64,000 nucleotides of DNA from Pampus argenteus (GCA_036937835.1 CM072878.1:4178001-4242000); one strand, 5' to 3'; counted from the first letter of the stretch, positions 10,099-23,700 are shown. A program made the numbers and translations. The notes: a model not told the origin generated them from the letters alone.

Positions 10099-10825
10099 AT
10101 GTTACAGTAAAAGCTGCAGGAAGCTCTCAGAAGTGAGTTTTTTGCTCCTAATCATTAGAAATCAGTTACTTGTTGATGGCAAACATGGTTTTGATTTAAA
10201 ATATTGCTCCTTGTTTAAGAAAAACTATAGTTGTCAGTTTTGGGCTTCTCTCGCCGAGAGAAAGCTATTTTTACAAATGTTACAGTAAAAGCTGCAGGAA
10301 GCTCTCAGAAGTGAGTTTTTTGCTCCTAATCATTAGAAATCAGTTACTTGTTGATGTCAAACATGGTTTTGATTGAAAATATTGCTCCTTGTTTAAGAAA
10401 AACTATAGTTGTCAGTTTTGGCCTTCTCTCGCTGAGATAAAGCTATTTTTACAAATGTTACAGTAAAAGCTGCAGGAAGCTCTCAGAAGTGAGTTTTTTG
10501 CTCCTAATCATTAGAAATCAGTTACTTGTTGATGGCAAACATGGTTTTGATTGAAAATATTGCTCCTTGTTTAAGAAAAACTATAGTTGTCAGTTTTGGC
10601 CTTCTCTCGCTGAGATAAAGCTATTTTTACAAATGTTACAGTAAAAGCTGCAGGAAGCTCTCAGAAGTGAGTTTTTTGCTCCTAATCATTAGAAATCAGT
10701 TACTTGTTGATGGCAAACATGGTTTTGATTTAAAATATTGCTCCTTGTTTAAGAAAAACTATAGTTGTCAGTTTTGGGCTTCTCTCGCCGAGAGAAAGCT
10801 ATTTTTACAAATGTTACAGTAAAAG

Positions 10826-10831
10826 CTGCAG
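10826..10831. other. Family B marker site CTGCAG (example)
   Basis: CTGCAG occurs once in most family B monomers. Family A and a few B variants carry CTGTAG instead. It gives family B a predicted 178-bp ladder. Confidence 0.9.
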
Positions 10832-10859
10832 GAAGCTCTCAGAAGTGAGTTTTTTGCTC

Positions 10860-10870
10860 CTAATCATTAG
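10860..10870. other. Dyad CTAATCATTAG in monomer (example)
   Basis: This is an 11-bp perfect palindrome around one central base. Its inner TAATCATTA is two inverted homeodomain-type TAAT cores one base apart. The inner nine bases survive in family A and in most of family B. The CATAATC variants keep them, while the CCTAACC variants break one half. Confidence 0.8.
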
Positions 10871-11313
10871 AAATCAGTTACTTGTTGATGTCAAACATGG
10901 TTTTGATTGAAAATATTGCTCCTTGTTTAAGAAAAACTATAGTTGTCAGTTTTGGCCTTCTCTCGCTGAGATAAAGCTATTTTTACAAATGTTACAGTAA
11001 AAGCTGCAGGAAGCTCTCAGAAGTGAGTTTTTTGCTCCTAATCATTAGAAATCAGTTACTTGTTGATGGCAAACATGGTTTTGATTGAAAATATTGCTCC
11101 TTGTTTAAGAAAAACTATAGTTGTCAGTTTTGGCCTTCTCTCGCTGAGATAAAGCTATTTTTACAAATGTTACAGTAAAAGCTGCAGGAAGCTCTCAGAA
11201 GTGAGTTTTTTGCTCATAATCATTAGAAATCAGTTACTTGTTGATGGCAAACATGGTTTTGATTGAAAATATTGCTCCTTGTTTAAGAAAAACTATAGTT
11301 GTCAGTTTTGGGC

Positions 11314-11330
11314 TTCTCTCGCCGAGAGAA
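11314..11330. other. Hairpin dyad TTCTCTCG/CGAGAGAA in monomer (example)
   Basis: Two 8-bp arms are separated by one base. Allowing a single bulged A, the stem extends outward through GCTT/AAGC. Family A and several B variants change the loop but keep the arms. The other B subtype (GCTGAGATAAAG) weakens the stem. Confidence 0.85.
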
Positions 11331-14300
11331 AGCTATTTTTACAAATGTTACAGTAAAAGCTGCAGGAAGCTCTCAGAAGTGAGTTTTTTGCTCATAATCA
11401 TTAGAAATCAGTTACTTGTTGATGTCAAACATGGTTTTGATTGAAAATATTGCTCCTTGTTTAAGAAAAATTATAGTTGTCAGTTTTGGGCTTCTCTCGC
11501 CGAGAGAAAGCTATTTTTACAAATGTTACAGTAAAAGCTGCAGGAAGCTCTCAGAAGTGAGTTTTTTGCTCATAATCATTAGAAATCAGTTACTTGTTGA
11601 TGGCAAACATGGTTTTGATTGAAAATATTGCTCCTTGTTTAAGAAAAACTATAGTTGTCAGTTTTGGGCTTCTCTCGCCGAGAGAAAGCCATTTTTACAA
11701 ATGTTACAGTAAAAGCTGCAGGAAGCTCTCAGAAGTGAGTTTTTTGCTCATAATCATTAGAAATCAGTTACTTGTTGATGGCAAACATGGTTTTGATTGA
11801 AAATATTGCTCCTTGTTTAAGAAAAATTATAGTTGTCAGTTTTGGGCTTCTCTCGCCGAGAGAAAGCTATTTTTACAAATGTTACAGTAAAAGCTGCAGG
11901 AAGCTCTCAGAAGTGAGTTTTTTGCTCATAATCATTAGAAATCAGTTACTTGTTGATGGCAAACATGGTTTTGATTGAAAATATTGCTCCTTGTTTAAGA
12001 AAAACAGTAGTTGTCAGTTTTGGCCTTCTCTCGCTGAGATAAAGCTATTTTTACAAATGTTACAGTAAAAGCTGCAGGAAGCTCTCAGAAGTGAGTTTTT
12101 TGCTCCTAATCATTAGAAATCAGTTACTTGTTGATGGCAAACATGGTTTTGATTGAAAATATTGCTCCTTGTTTAAGAAAAACTATAGTTGTCAGTTTTG
12201 GCCTTCTCTCGCTGAGATAAAGCTATTTTTACAAATGTTACAGTAAAAGCTGCAGGAAGCTCTCAGAAGTGAGTTTTTTGCTCCTAATCATTAGAAATCA
12301 GTTACTTGTTGATGGCAAACATGGTTTTGATTTAAAATATTGCTCCTTGTTTAAGAAAAACTATAGTTGTCAGTTTTGGGCTTCTCTCGCCGAGAGAAAG
12401 CTATTTTTTACAAATGTTACAGTAAAAGCTGCAGGAAGCTCTCAGAAGTGAGTTTTTTGCTCCTAATCATTAGAAATCAGTTACTTGTTGATGTCAAACA
12501 TGGTTTTGATTGAAAATATTGCTCCTTGTTTAAGAAAAACTATAGTTGTCAGTTTTGGCCTTCTCTCGCTGAGATAAAGCTATTTTTACAAATGTTATAG
12601 TAAAAGCTGCAGGAAGCTCTCAGAAGTGAGTTTTTTGCTCCTAATCATTAGAAATCAGTTACTTGTTGATGGCAAACATGGTTTTGATTGAAAATATTGC
12701 TCCTTGTTTAAGAAAAACTATAGTTGTCAGTTTTGGCCTTCTCTCGCTGAGATAAAGCTATTTTTACAAATGTTACAGTAAAAGCTGCAGGAAGCTCTCA
12801 GAAGTGAGTTTTTTGCTCATAATCATTAGAAATCAGTTACTTGTTGATGGCAAACATGGTTTTGATTGAAAATATTGCTCCTTGTTTAAGAAAAACTATA
12901 GTTGTCAGTTTTGGGCTTCTCTCGCCGAGAGAAAGCTATTTTTACAAATGTTACAGTAAAAGCTGCAGGAAGCTCTCAGAAGTGAGTTTTTTGCTCATAA
13001 TCATTAGAAATCAGTTACTTGTTGATGTCAAACATGGTTTTGATTGAAAATATTGCTCCTTGTTTAAGAAAAATTATAGTTGTCAGTTTTGGGCTTCTCT
13101 CGCCGAGAGAAAGCTATTTTTACAAATGTTACAGTAAAAGCTGCAGGAAGCTCTCAGAAGTGAGTTTTTTGCTCATAATCATTAGAAATCAGTTACTTGT
13201 TGATGGCAAACATGGTTTTGATTGAAAATATTGCTCCTTGTTTAAGAAAAACTATAGTTGTCAGTTTTGGCCTTCTCTCGCTGAGAGAAAGCCATTTTTA
13301 CAAATGTTACAGTAAAAGCTGCAGGAAGCTCTCAGAAGTGAGTTTTTTGCTCATAATCATTAGAAATCAGTTACTTGTTGATGGCAAACATGGTTTTGAT
13401 TGAAAATATTGCTCCTTGTTTAAGAAAAATTATAGTTGTCAGTTTTGGCATTCTCTCGCTGAGATAAAGCTATTTTTACAAATGTTACAGTAAAAGCTGC
13501 AGGAAGCTCTCAGAAGTGAGTTTTTTGCTCATAATCATTAGTAATCAGTTACTTGTTGATGGCAAACATGGTTTTGATTGAAAATATTGCTCCTTGTTTA
13601 AGAAAAACTATAGTTGTCAGTTTTGGCCTTCTCTCGCCGAGAGAAAGCTATTTTTTACAAATGTTACAGTAAAAGCTGTAGGAAGCTCTCAGAAGTGAGT
13701 TTTTTGCTCATAATCATTAGAAATCAGTTACTTGTTGATGGCAAACATGGTTTTGATACAAAATATTGCTCCTTGTTTAAGAAAAACAGTAGTTGTCAGT
13801 TTTGGGCTTCTCTCGCAGAGAGAAAGCTATTTTTACAAATGTTACAGTAAAAGCTGCAGGAAGCTCTCAGAAGTGAGTTTTTTGCTCATAATCATTAGAA
13901 ATCAGTTACTTGTTGATGTCAAACATGGTTTTGATTGAAAATATTGCTCCTTGTTTAAGAAAAATTATAGTTGTCAGTTTTGGGCTTCTCTCGCCGAGAG
14001 AAAGCTATTTTTACAAATGTTACAGTAAAAGCTGCAGGAAGCTCTCAGAAGTGAGTTTTTTGCTCATAATCATTAGAAATCAGTTACTTGTTGATGGCAA
14101 ACATGGTTTTGATTGAAAATATTGCTACTTGTTTAAGAAAAACTATAGTTGTCAGTTTTGGCCTTCTCTCGCTGAGATAAAGCTATTTTTACAAATGTTA
14201 CAGTAAAAGCTGCAGGAAGCTCTCAGAAGTGAGTTTTTTGCTCATAATCATTAGAAATCAGTTACTTGTTGATGGCAAACATGGTTTTGATTGAAAATAT

Positions 14301-17300
14301 TGCTCCCTGTTTAAGAAAAACAGTAGTTGTCAGTTTTGGCCTTCTCTCGCCGAGAGAAAGCTATTTTTACAAATGTTACAGTAAAAGCTGCAGGAAGCTC
14401 TCAGAAGTGAGTTTTTTGCTCCTAATCATTAGAAATCAGTTACTTGTTGATGGCAAACATGGTTTTGATTGAAAATATTGCTCCTTGTTTAACAAAAACT
14501 ATAGTTGTCAGTTTTGGCATTCTCTCGCCGAGAGAAAGCTATTTTTTACAAATGTTACAGTAAAAGCTGTAGGAAGCTCTCAGAAGTGAGTTTTTTGCTC
14601 ATAATCATTAGAAATCAGTTACTTGTTGATGGCAAACATGGTTTTGATACAAAATATTGCTCCTTGTTTAAGAAAAACTATTGTTGTCAGTTTTGGCCTT
14701 CTCTCGCCGAGAGAAAGCTATTTTTTACAAATGTTACAGTAAAAGCTGTAGGAAGCTCTCAGAAGTGAGTTTTTTGCTCATAATCATTAGAAATCAGTTA
14801 CTTGTTGATGGCAAACATGGTTTTGATACAAAATATTGCTCCTTGTTTAAGAAAAACAGTAGTTGTCAGTTTTGGGCTTCTCTCGCAGAGAGAAAGCTAT
14901 TTTAACAAATGTTACAGTAAAAGCTGCAGGAAGCTCTCAGAAGTGAGTTTTTTGCTCATAATCATTAGAAATCAGTTACTTGTTGATGTCAAACATGGTT
15001 TTGATTGAAAATATTGCTCCTTGTTTAAGAAAAATTATAGTTGTCAGTTTTGGGCTTCTCTCGCCGAGAGAAAGCTATTTTTACAAATGTTACAGTAAAA
15101 GCTGCAGGAAGCTCTCAGAAGTGAGTTTTTTGCTCATAATCATTACAAATCAGTTACTTGTTGATGGCAAACATGGTTTTGATTGAAAATATTGCTACTT
15201 GTTTAAGAAAAACTATAGTTGTCAGTTTTGGCCTTCTCTCGCTGAGATAAAGCTATTTTTACAAATGTTACAGTAAAAGCTGCAGGAAGCTCTCAGAAGT
15301 GAGTTTTTTGCTCATAATCATTAGAAATCAGTTACTTGTTGATGGCAAACATGGTTTTGATTGAAAATATTGCTCCCTGTTTAAGAAAAACAGTAGTTGT
15401 CAGTTTTGGCCTTCTCTCGCTGAGATAAAGCTATTTTTACAAATGTTACAGTAAAAGCTGCAGGAAGCTCTCAGAAGTGAGTTTTTTGCTCATAATCATT
15501 AGAAATCAGTTACTTGTTGATGGCAAACATGGTTTTGATTGAAAATATTGCTCCTTGTTTAAGAAAAATTATAGTTGTCAGTTTTGGGCTTCTCTCGCTG
15601 AGATAAAGCTATTTTTACAAATGTTACAGTAAAAGATGCAGGAAGCTCTCAGAAGTGAGTTTTTTGCTCCTAATCATTAGAAATCAGTTACTTGTTGATG
15701 TCAAACATGGTTTTGATTGAAAATATTGCTCCTTGTTTAAGAAAAACAGTAGTTGTCAGTTTTGGCCTTCTCTCACCGAGAGAAAGCTATTTTTTACAAA
15801 TGTTACAGTAAAAGCTGCAGGAAGCTCTCAGAAGTGAGTTTTTTGCTCCTAATCATTAGAAATCAGTTACTTGTTGATGGCAAACATGGTTTTGATTGAA
15901 AATATTGCTCCTTGTTTAAGAAAAACTATAGTTGTCAGTTTTGGGCTTCTCTCGCCGAGAGAAAGCTATTTTTACAAATGTTACAGTAAAAGCTGCAGGA
16001 AGCTCTCAGAAGTGAGTTTTTTGCTCCTAACCATTAGAAATCAGTTACTTGTTGATGTCAAACATGGTTTTGATTGAAAATATTGCTCCTTGTTTAAGAA
16101 AAACTATAGTTGTCAGTTTTGGCATTCTCTCGCTGAGATAAAGCTATTTTTACAAATGTTACAGTAAAAGCTGCAGGAAGCTCTCAGAAGTGAGTTTTTT
16201 GCTCATAATCATTAGAAATCAGTTACTTGTTGATGGCAAACATGGTTTTGATTGAAAATATTGCTCCCTGTTTAAGAAAAACAGTAGTTGTCAGTTTTGG
16301 CCTTCTCTTGCTGAGATAAAGCTATTTTTACAAATGTTACAGTAAAAGCTGCAGGAAGCTCTCAGAAGTGAGTTTTTTGCTCATAATCATTAGAAATCAG
16401 TTACTTGTTGATGGCAAACATGGTTTTGATTGAAAATATTGCTCCTTGTTTAAGAAAAACTATAGTTGTCAGTTTTGGGCTTCTCTCGCCGAGAGAAAGC
16501 CATTTTTACAAATGTTACAGTAAAAGCTGCAGGAAGCTCTCAGAAGTGAGTTTTTTGCTCATAATCATTAGAAATCAGTTACTTGTTGATGGCAAACATG
16601 GTTTTGATTGAAAATATTGCTCCTTGTTTAAGAAAAATTATAGTTGTCAGTTTTGGGCTTCTCTCGCTGAGATAAAGCTATTTTTACAAATGTTACAGTA
16701 AAAGCTGCAGGAAGCTCTCACAAGTGAGTTTTTTGCTCCTAATCATTAGAAATCAGTTACTTGTTGATGGCAAACATGGTTTTGATTGAAAATATTGCTC
16801 CTTGTTTAAGAAAAACTATAGTTGTCAGTTTTGGCATTCTCTCGCTGAGATAAAGCTATTTTTACAAATGTTACAGTAAAAGCTGCAGGAAGCTCTCAGA
16901 AGTGAGTTTTTTGCTCATAATCATTAGAAATCAGTTACTTGTTGATGGCAAACATGGTTTTGATTGAAAATATTGCTCCCTGTTTAAGAAAAACAGTAGT
17001 TGTCAGTTTTGGCCTTCTCTCGCTGAGATAAAGCTATTTTTACAAATGTTACAGAAAAAGCTGCAGGAAGCTCTCAGAAGTGAGTTTTTTGCTCATAATC
17101 ATTAGAAATCAGTTACTTGTTGATGGCAAACATGGTTTTGATTGAAAATATTGCTCCTTGTTTAAGAAAAACTATAGTTGTCAGTTTTGGGCTTCTCTCG
17201 CAGAGAGAAAGCTATTTTTACAAATGTTACAGTAAAAGCTGCAGGAAGCTCTCAGAAGTGAGTTTTTTGCTCCTAATCATTAGAAATCAGTTACTTGTTG

Positions 17301-20300
17301 ATGGCAAACATGGTTTTGATTGAAAATATTGCTCCTTGTTTAAGAAAAACAGTAGTTGTCAGTTTTGGCCTTCTCTCGCCGAGAGAAAGCTATTTTTACA
17401 AATGTTACAGTAAAAGCTGCAGGAAGCTCTCAGAAGTGAGTTTTTTGCTCCTAATCATTAGAAATCAGTTACTTTTTGATGGCAAACATGGTTTTGATTG
17501 AAAATATTGCTCCTTGTTTAAGAAAAACAGTAGTTGTCAGTTTTGGCCTTCTCTCGCTGAGATAAAGCTATTTTTACAAATGTTACAGTAAAAGATGTAG
17601 GAAGCTCTCAGAAGTGAGTTTTTTGCTCATAATCATTAGTAATCAGTTACTTGTTGATGGCAAACATGGTTTTGATTGAAAATATTGCTCCTTGTTTAAG
17701 AAAAACTATAGTTGTCAGTTTTGGCCTTCTCTCGCCGAGAGAAAGCTATTTTTTACAAATGTTACAGTAAAAGCTGTAGGAAGCTCTCAGAAGTGAGTTT
17801 TTTGCTCATATTCATTAGAAATCAGTTACTTGTTGATGGCAAACATGGTTTTGATACAAAATATTGCTCCTTGTTTAAGAAAAACAGTAGTTGTCAGTTT
17901 TGGGCTTCTCTCGCAGAGAGAAAGCTATTTTTACAAATGTTACAGTAAAAGCTGCAGGAAGCTCTCAGAAGTGAGTTTTTTGCTCATAATCATTAGAAAT
18001 CAGTTACTTGTTGATGTCAAACATGGTTTTGATTGAAAATATTGCTCCTTGTTTAAGAAAAATTATAGTTGTCAGTTTTGGGCTTCTCTCGCCGAGAGAA
18101 AGCTATTTTTACAAATGTTACAGTAAAAGCTGCAGGAAGCTCTCAGAAGTGAGTTTTTTGCTCATAATCATTAGAAATCAGTTACTTGTTGATGGCAAAC
18201 ATGGTTTTGATTGAAAATATTGCTCCTTGTTTAAGAAAAACAGTAGTTGTCAGTTTTGGCCTTCTCTCGCCGAGAGAAAGATATTTTTACAAATGTTACA
18301 GTAAAAGCTGCAGGAAGCTCTCAGAAGTGAGTTTTTTGCTCCTAACCATTAGAAATCAGTTACTTGTTGATGTCAAACATGGTTTTGATTGAAAATATTG
18401 CTCCTTGTTTAAGAAAAACTATAGTTGTCAGTTTTGGCATTCTCTCGCTGAGATAAAGCTATTTTTACAAATGTTACAGTAAAAGCTGTAGGAAGCTCTC
18501 AGAAGTGAGTTTTTTGCTCATAATCATTAGAAATCAGTTACTTGTTGATGGCAAACATGGTTTTGATACAAAATATTGCTCCTTGTTTAAGAAAAACAGT
18601 AGTTGTCAGTTTTGGGCTTCTCTCGCCGAGAGAAAGCTATTTTTACAAATGTTACAGTAAAAGCTGCAGGAAGCTCTCAGAAGTGAGTTTTTTGCTCATA
18701 ATCATTAGAAATCAGTTACTTGTTGATGTCAAACATGGTTTTGATTGAAAATATTGCTCCTTGTTTAAGAAAAATTATAGTTGTCAGTTTTGGGCTTCTC
18801 TCGCCGAGAGAAAGCTATTTTTACAAATGTTACAGTAAAAGCTGCAGGAAGCTCTCAGAAGTGAGTTTTTTGCTCATAATCATTAGAAATCAGTTACTTG
18901 TTGATGGCAAACATGGTTTTGATTGAAAATATTGCTCCTTGTTTAAGAAAAACTATAGTTGTCAGTTTTGGGCTTCTCTCGCCGAGAGAAAGCTATTTTT
19001 ACAAATGTTACAGTAAAAGCTGCAGGAAGCTCTCAGAAGTGAGTTTTTTGCTCCTAATCATTAGAAATCAGTTACTTGTTGATGGCAAACATGGTTTTGA
19101 TTGAAAATATTGCTCCTTGTTTAAGAAAAACAGTAGTTGTCAGTTTTGGCCTTCTCTCGCCGAGAGAAAGCTATTTTTACAAATGTTACAGTAAAAGCTG
19201 CAGGAAGCTCTCAGAAGTGAGTTTTTTGCTCCTAACCATTAGAAATCAGTTACTTGTTGATGGCAAACATGGTTTTGATACAAAATATTGCTCCTTGTTT
19301 AAGAAAAACAGTAGTTGTCAGTTTTGGCCTTCTCTCGCCGAGAGAAAGCTATTTTTACAAATGTTACAGTAAAAGCTGCAGGAAGCTCTCAGAAGTGAGT
19401 TTTTTGCTCCTAACCATTAGAAATCAGTTACTTGTTGATGTCAAACATGGTTTTGATTGAAAATATTGCTCCTTGTTTAAGAAAAACTATAGTTGTCAGT
19501 TTTGGCATTCTCTCGCTGAGATAAAGCTATTTTTACAAATGTTACAGTAAAAGCTGCAGGAAGCTCTCAGAAGTGAGTTTTTTGCTCATAATCATTAGTA
19601 ATCAGTTACTTGTTGATGGCAAACATGGTTTTGATTGAAAATATTGCTCCTTGTTTAAGAAAAACTATAGTTGTCAGTTTTGGCCTTTTCTCGCCGAGAG
19701 AAAGCTATTTTTTACAAATGTTACAGTAAAAGCTGTAGGAAGCTCTCAGAAGTGAGTTTTTTGCTCATAATCATTAGAAATCAGTTACTTGTTGATGGCA
19801 AACATGGTTTTGATACAAAATATTGCTCCTTGTTTAAGAAAAACAGTAGTTGTCAGTTTTGGGCTTCTCTCGCAGAGAGAAAGCTATTTTTACAAATGTT
19901 ACAGTAAAAGCTGCAGGAAGCTCTCAGAAGTGAGTTTTTTGCTCATAATCATTAGAAATCAGTTACTTGTTGATGTCAAACATGGTTTTGATTGAAAATA
20001 TTGCTCCTTGTTTAAGAAAAATTATAGTTGTCAGTTTTGGGCTTCTCTCGCCGAGAGAAAGCTATTTTTACAAATGTTACAGTAAAAGCTGCAGGAAGCT
20101 CTCAGAAGTGAGTTTTTTGCTCATAATCATTAGAAATCAGTTACTTGTTGATGGCAAACATGGTTTTGATTGAAAATATTGCTCCTTGTTTAAGAAAAAC
20201 TATAGTTGTCAGTTTTGGCCTTCTCTCGCCGAGAGAAAGCTATTTTTTACAAATGTTACAGTAAAAGCTGCAGGAAGCTCTCAGAAGTGAGTTTTTTGCT

Positions 20301-20709
20301 CATAATCATTAGAAATCAGTTACTTGTTGATGGCAAACATGGTTTTGATTGAAAATATTGCTCCTTGTTTAAGAAAAACAGTAGTTGTCAGTTTTGGCCT
20401 TCTCTCGCTGAGATAAAGCTATTTTTACAAATGTTACAGTAAAAGATGCAGGAAGCTCTCAGAAGTGAGTTTTTTGCTCATAATCATTAGTAATCAGTTA
20501 CTTGTTGATGGCAAACATGGTTTTGATTGAAAATATTGCTCCTTGTTTAAGAAAAACTATAGTTGTCAGTTTTGGCCTTTTCTCGCCGAGAGAAAGCTAT
20601 TTTTTACAAATGTTACAGTAAAAGCTGTAGAAAGCTCTCAGAAGTGAGTTTTTTGCTCATAATCATTAGAAATCAGTTACTTGTTGATGGCAAACATGGT
20701 TTTGATACA

Positions 20710-23700
20710 AAATATTGCTCCTTGTTTAAGAAAAACAGTAGTTGTCAGTTTTGGGCTTCTCTCGCAGAGAGAAAGCTATTTTTACAAATGTTACAGTAAA
20801 AGCTGCAGGAAGCTCTCAGAAGTGAGTTTTTTGCTCATAATCATTAGAAATCAGTTACTTGTTGATGTCAAACATGGTTTTGATTGAAAATATTGCTCCT
20901 TGTTTAAGAAAAATTATAGTTGTCAGTTTTGGGCTTCTCTCGCCGAGAGAAAGCTATTTTTACAAATGTTACAGTAAAAGCTGCAGGAAGCTCTCAGAAG
21001 TGAGTTTTTTGCTCATAATCATTAGAAATCAGTTACTTGTTGATGGCAAACATGGTTTTGATTGAAAATATTGCTCCTTGTTTAAGAAAAACTATAGTTG
21101 TCAGTTTTGGGCTTCTCTCGCCGAGAGAAAGCTATTTTTACAAATGTTACAGTAAAAGCTGCAGGAAGCTCTCAGAAGTGAGTTTTTTGCTCCTAATCAT
21201 TAGAAATCAGTTACTTGTTGATGGCAAACATGGTTTTGATTGAAAATATTGCTCCTTGTTTAAGAAAAACAGTAGTTGTCAGTTTTGGCCTTCTCTCGCC
21301 GAGAGAAAGCTATTTTTACAAATGTTACAGTAAAAGCTGCAGGAAGCTCTCAGAAGTGAGTTTTTTGCTCCTAACCATTAGAAATCAGTTACTTGTTGAT
21401 GTCAAACATGGTTTTGATTGAAAATATTGCTCCTTGTTTAAGAAAAACTATAGTTGTCAGTTTTGGGCTTCTCTCGCCGAGAGAAAGCTATTTTTACAAA
21501 TGTTACAGTAAAAGCTGCAGGAAGCTCTCAGAAGTGAGTTTTTTGCTCCTAACCATTAGAAATCAGTTACTTGTTGATGTCAAACATGGTTTTGATTGAA
21601 AATATTGCTCCTTGTTTAAGAAAAACTATAGTTGTCAGTTTTGGCATTCTCTCGCTGAGATAAAGCTATTTTTACAAATGTTACAGTAAAAGCTGCAGGA
21701 AGCTCTCAGAAGTGAGTTTTTTGCTCATAATCATTAGAAATCAGTTACTTGTTGATGGCAAACATGGTTTTGATTGAAAATATTGCTCCTTGTTTAAGAA
21801 AAACTATAGTTGTCAGTTTTGGCATTCTCTCGCTGAGATAAAGCTATTTTTACAAATGTTACAGTAAAAGCTGCAGGAAGCTCTCAGAAGTGAGTTTTTT
21901 GCTCATAATCATTAGTAATCAGTTACTTGTTGATGGCAAACATGGTTTTGATTGAAAATATTGCTCCTTGTTTAAGAAAAACTATAGTTGTCAGTTTTGG
22001 CCTTCTCTCGCCGAGAGAAAGCTATTTTTTACAAATGTTACAGTAAAAGCTGTAGGAAGCTCTCAGAAGTGAGTTTTTTGCTCATAATCATTAGAAATCA
22101 GTTACTTGTTGATGGCAAACATGGTTTTGATACAAAATATTGCTCCTTGTTTAAGAAAAACAGTAGTTGTCAGTTTTGGGCTTCTCTCGCAGAGAGAAAG
22201 CTATTTTTACAAATGTTACAGTAAAAGCTGCAGGAAGCTCTCAGAAGTGAGTTTTTTGCTCATAATCATTAGAAATCAGTTACTTGTTGATGTCAAACAT
22301 GGTTTTGATTGAAAATATTGCTCCTTGTTTAAGAAAAATTATAGTTGTCAGTTTTGGGCTTCTCTCGCCGAGAGAAAGCTATTTTTACAAATGTTACAGT
22401 AAAAGCTGCAGGAAGCTCTCAGAAGTGAGTTTTTTGCTCATAATCATTAGAAATCAGTTACTTGTTGATGGCAAACATGGTTTTGATTGAAAATATTGCT
22501 CCTTGTTTAAGAAAAACTATAGTTGTCAGTTTTGGGCTTCTCTCGCCGAGAGAAAGCCATTTTTACAAATGTTACAGTAAAAGCTGCAGGAAGCTCTCAG
22601 AAGTTAGTTTTTTGCTCATAATCATTAGAAATCAGTTACTTGTTGATGGCAAACATGGTTTTGATTGAAATTATTGCTCCTTGTTTAAGAAAAACTATAG
22701 TTGTCAGTTTTGGGCTTCTCTCGCCGAGAGAAAGCTATTTTTACAAATGTTACAGTAAAAGCTGCAGGAAGCTCTCAGAAGTGAGTTTTTTGCTCCTAAC
22801 CATTAGAAATCAGTTACTTGTTGATGTCAAACATGGTTTTGATTGAAAATATTGCTCCTTGTTTAAGAAAAACAGTAGTTGTCAGTTTTGGGCTTCTCTC
22901 GCAGAGAGAAAGCTATTTTTACAAATGTTACAGTAAAAGCTGCAGGAAGCTCTCAGAAGTGAGTTTTTTGCTCATAATCATTAGAAATCAGTTACTTGTT
23001 GATGTCAAACATGGTTTTGATTGAAAATATTGCTCCTTGTTTAAGAAAAATTATAGTTGTCAGTTTTGGGCTTCTCTCGCCGAGAGAAAGCTATTTTTAC
23101 AAATGTTACAGTAAAAGCTGCAGGAAGCTCTCAGAAGTGAGTTTTTTGCTCATAATCATTAGAAATCAGTTACTTGTTGATGGCAAACATGGTTTTGATT
23201 GAAAATATTGCTCCTTGTTTAAGAAAAACTATAGTTGTCAGTTTTGGGCTTCTCTCGCCGAGAGAAAGCTATTTTTACAAATGTTACAGTAAAAGCTGCA
23301 GGAAGCTCTCAGAAGTGAGTTTTTTGCTCCTAATCATTAGAAATCAGTTACTTGTTGATGGCAAACATGGTTTTGATTGAAAATATTGCTCCTTGTTTAA
23401 GAAAAACAGTAGTTGTCAGTTTTGGCCTTCTCTCGCCGAGAGAAAGCTATTTTTACAAATGTTACAGTAAAAGCTGCAGGAAGCTCTCAGAAGTGAGTTT
23501 TTTGCTCCTAACCATTAGAAATCAGTTACTTGTTGATGTCAAACATGGTTTTGATTGAAAATATTGCTCCTTGTTTAAGAAAAACTATAGTTGTCAGTTT
23601 TGGGCTTCTCTCGCCGAGAGAAAGCTATTTTTACAAATGTTACAGTAAAAGCTGCAGGAAGCTCTCAGAAGTGAGTTTTTTGCTCCTAACCATTAGAAAT

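Larger units (their letters stand above)
10099..13400 (+). repeat. Early family B block with 3-mer and 9-mer higher-order repeats
   Basis: The private variant GATTTAAAAT occurs at 10193, 10727 and 12329, giving offsets of 534 bp (3 monomers) and 1602 bp (9 monomers). The four-monomer run from 11238 reappears from 12841, an offset of 1603 bp. This part of family B, next to the A junction, has the smaller repeat units. Confidence 0.8.
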
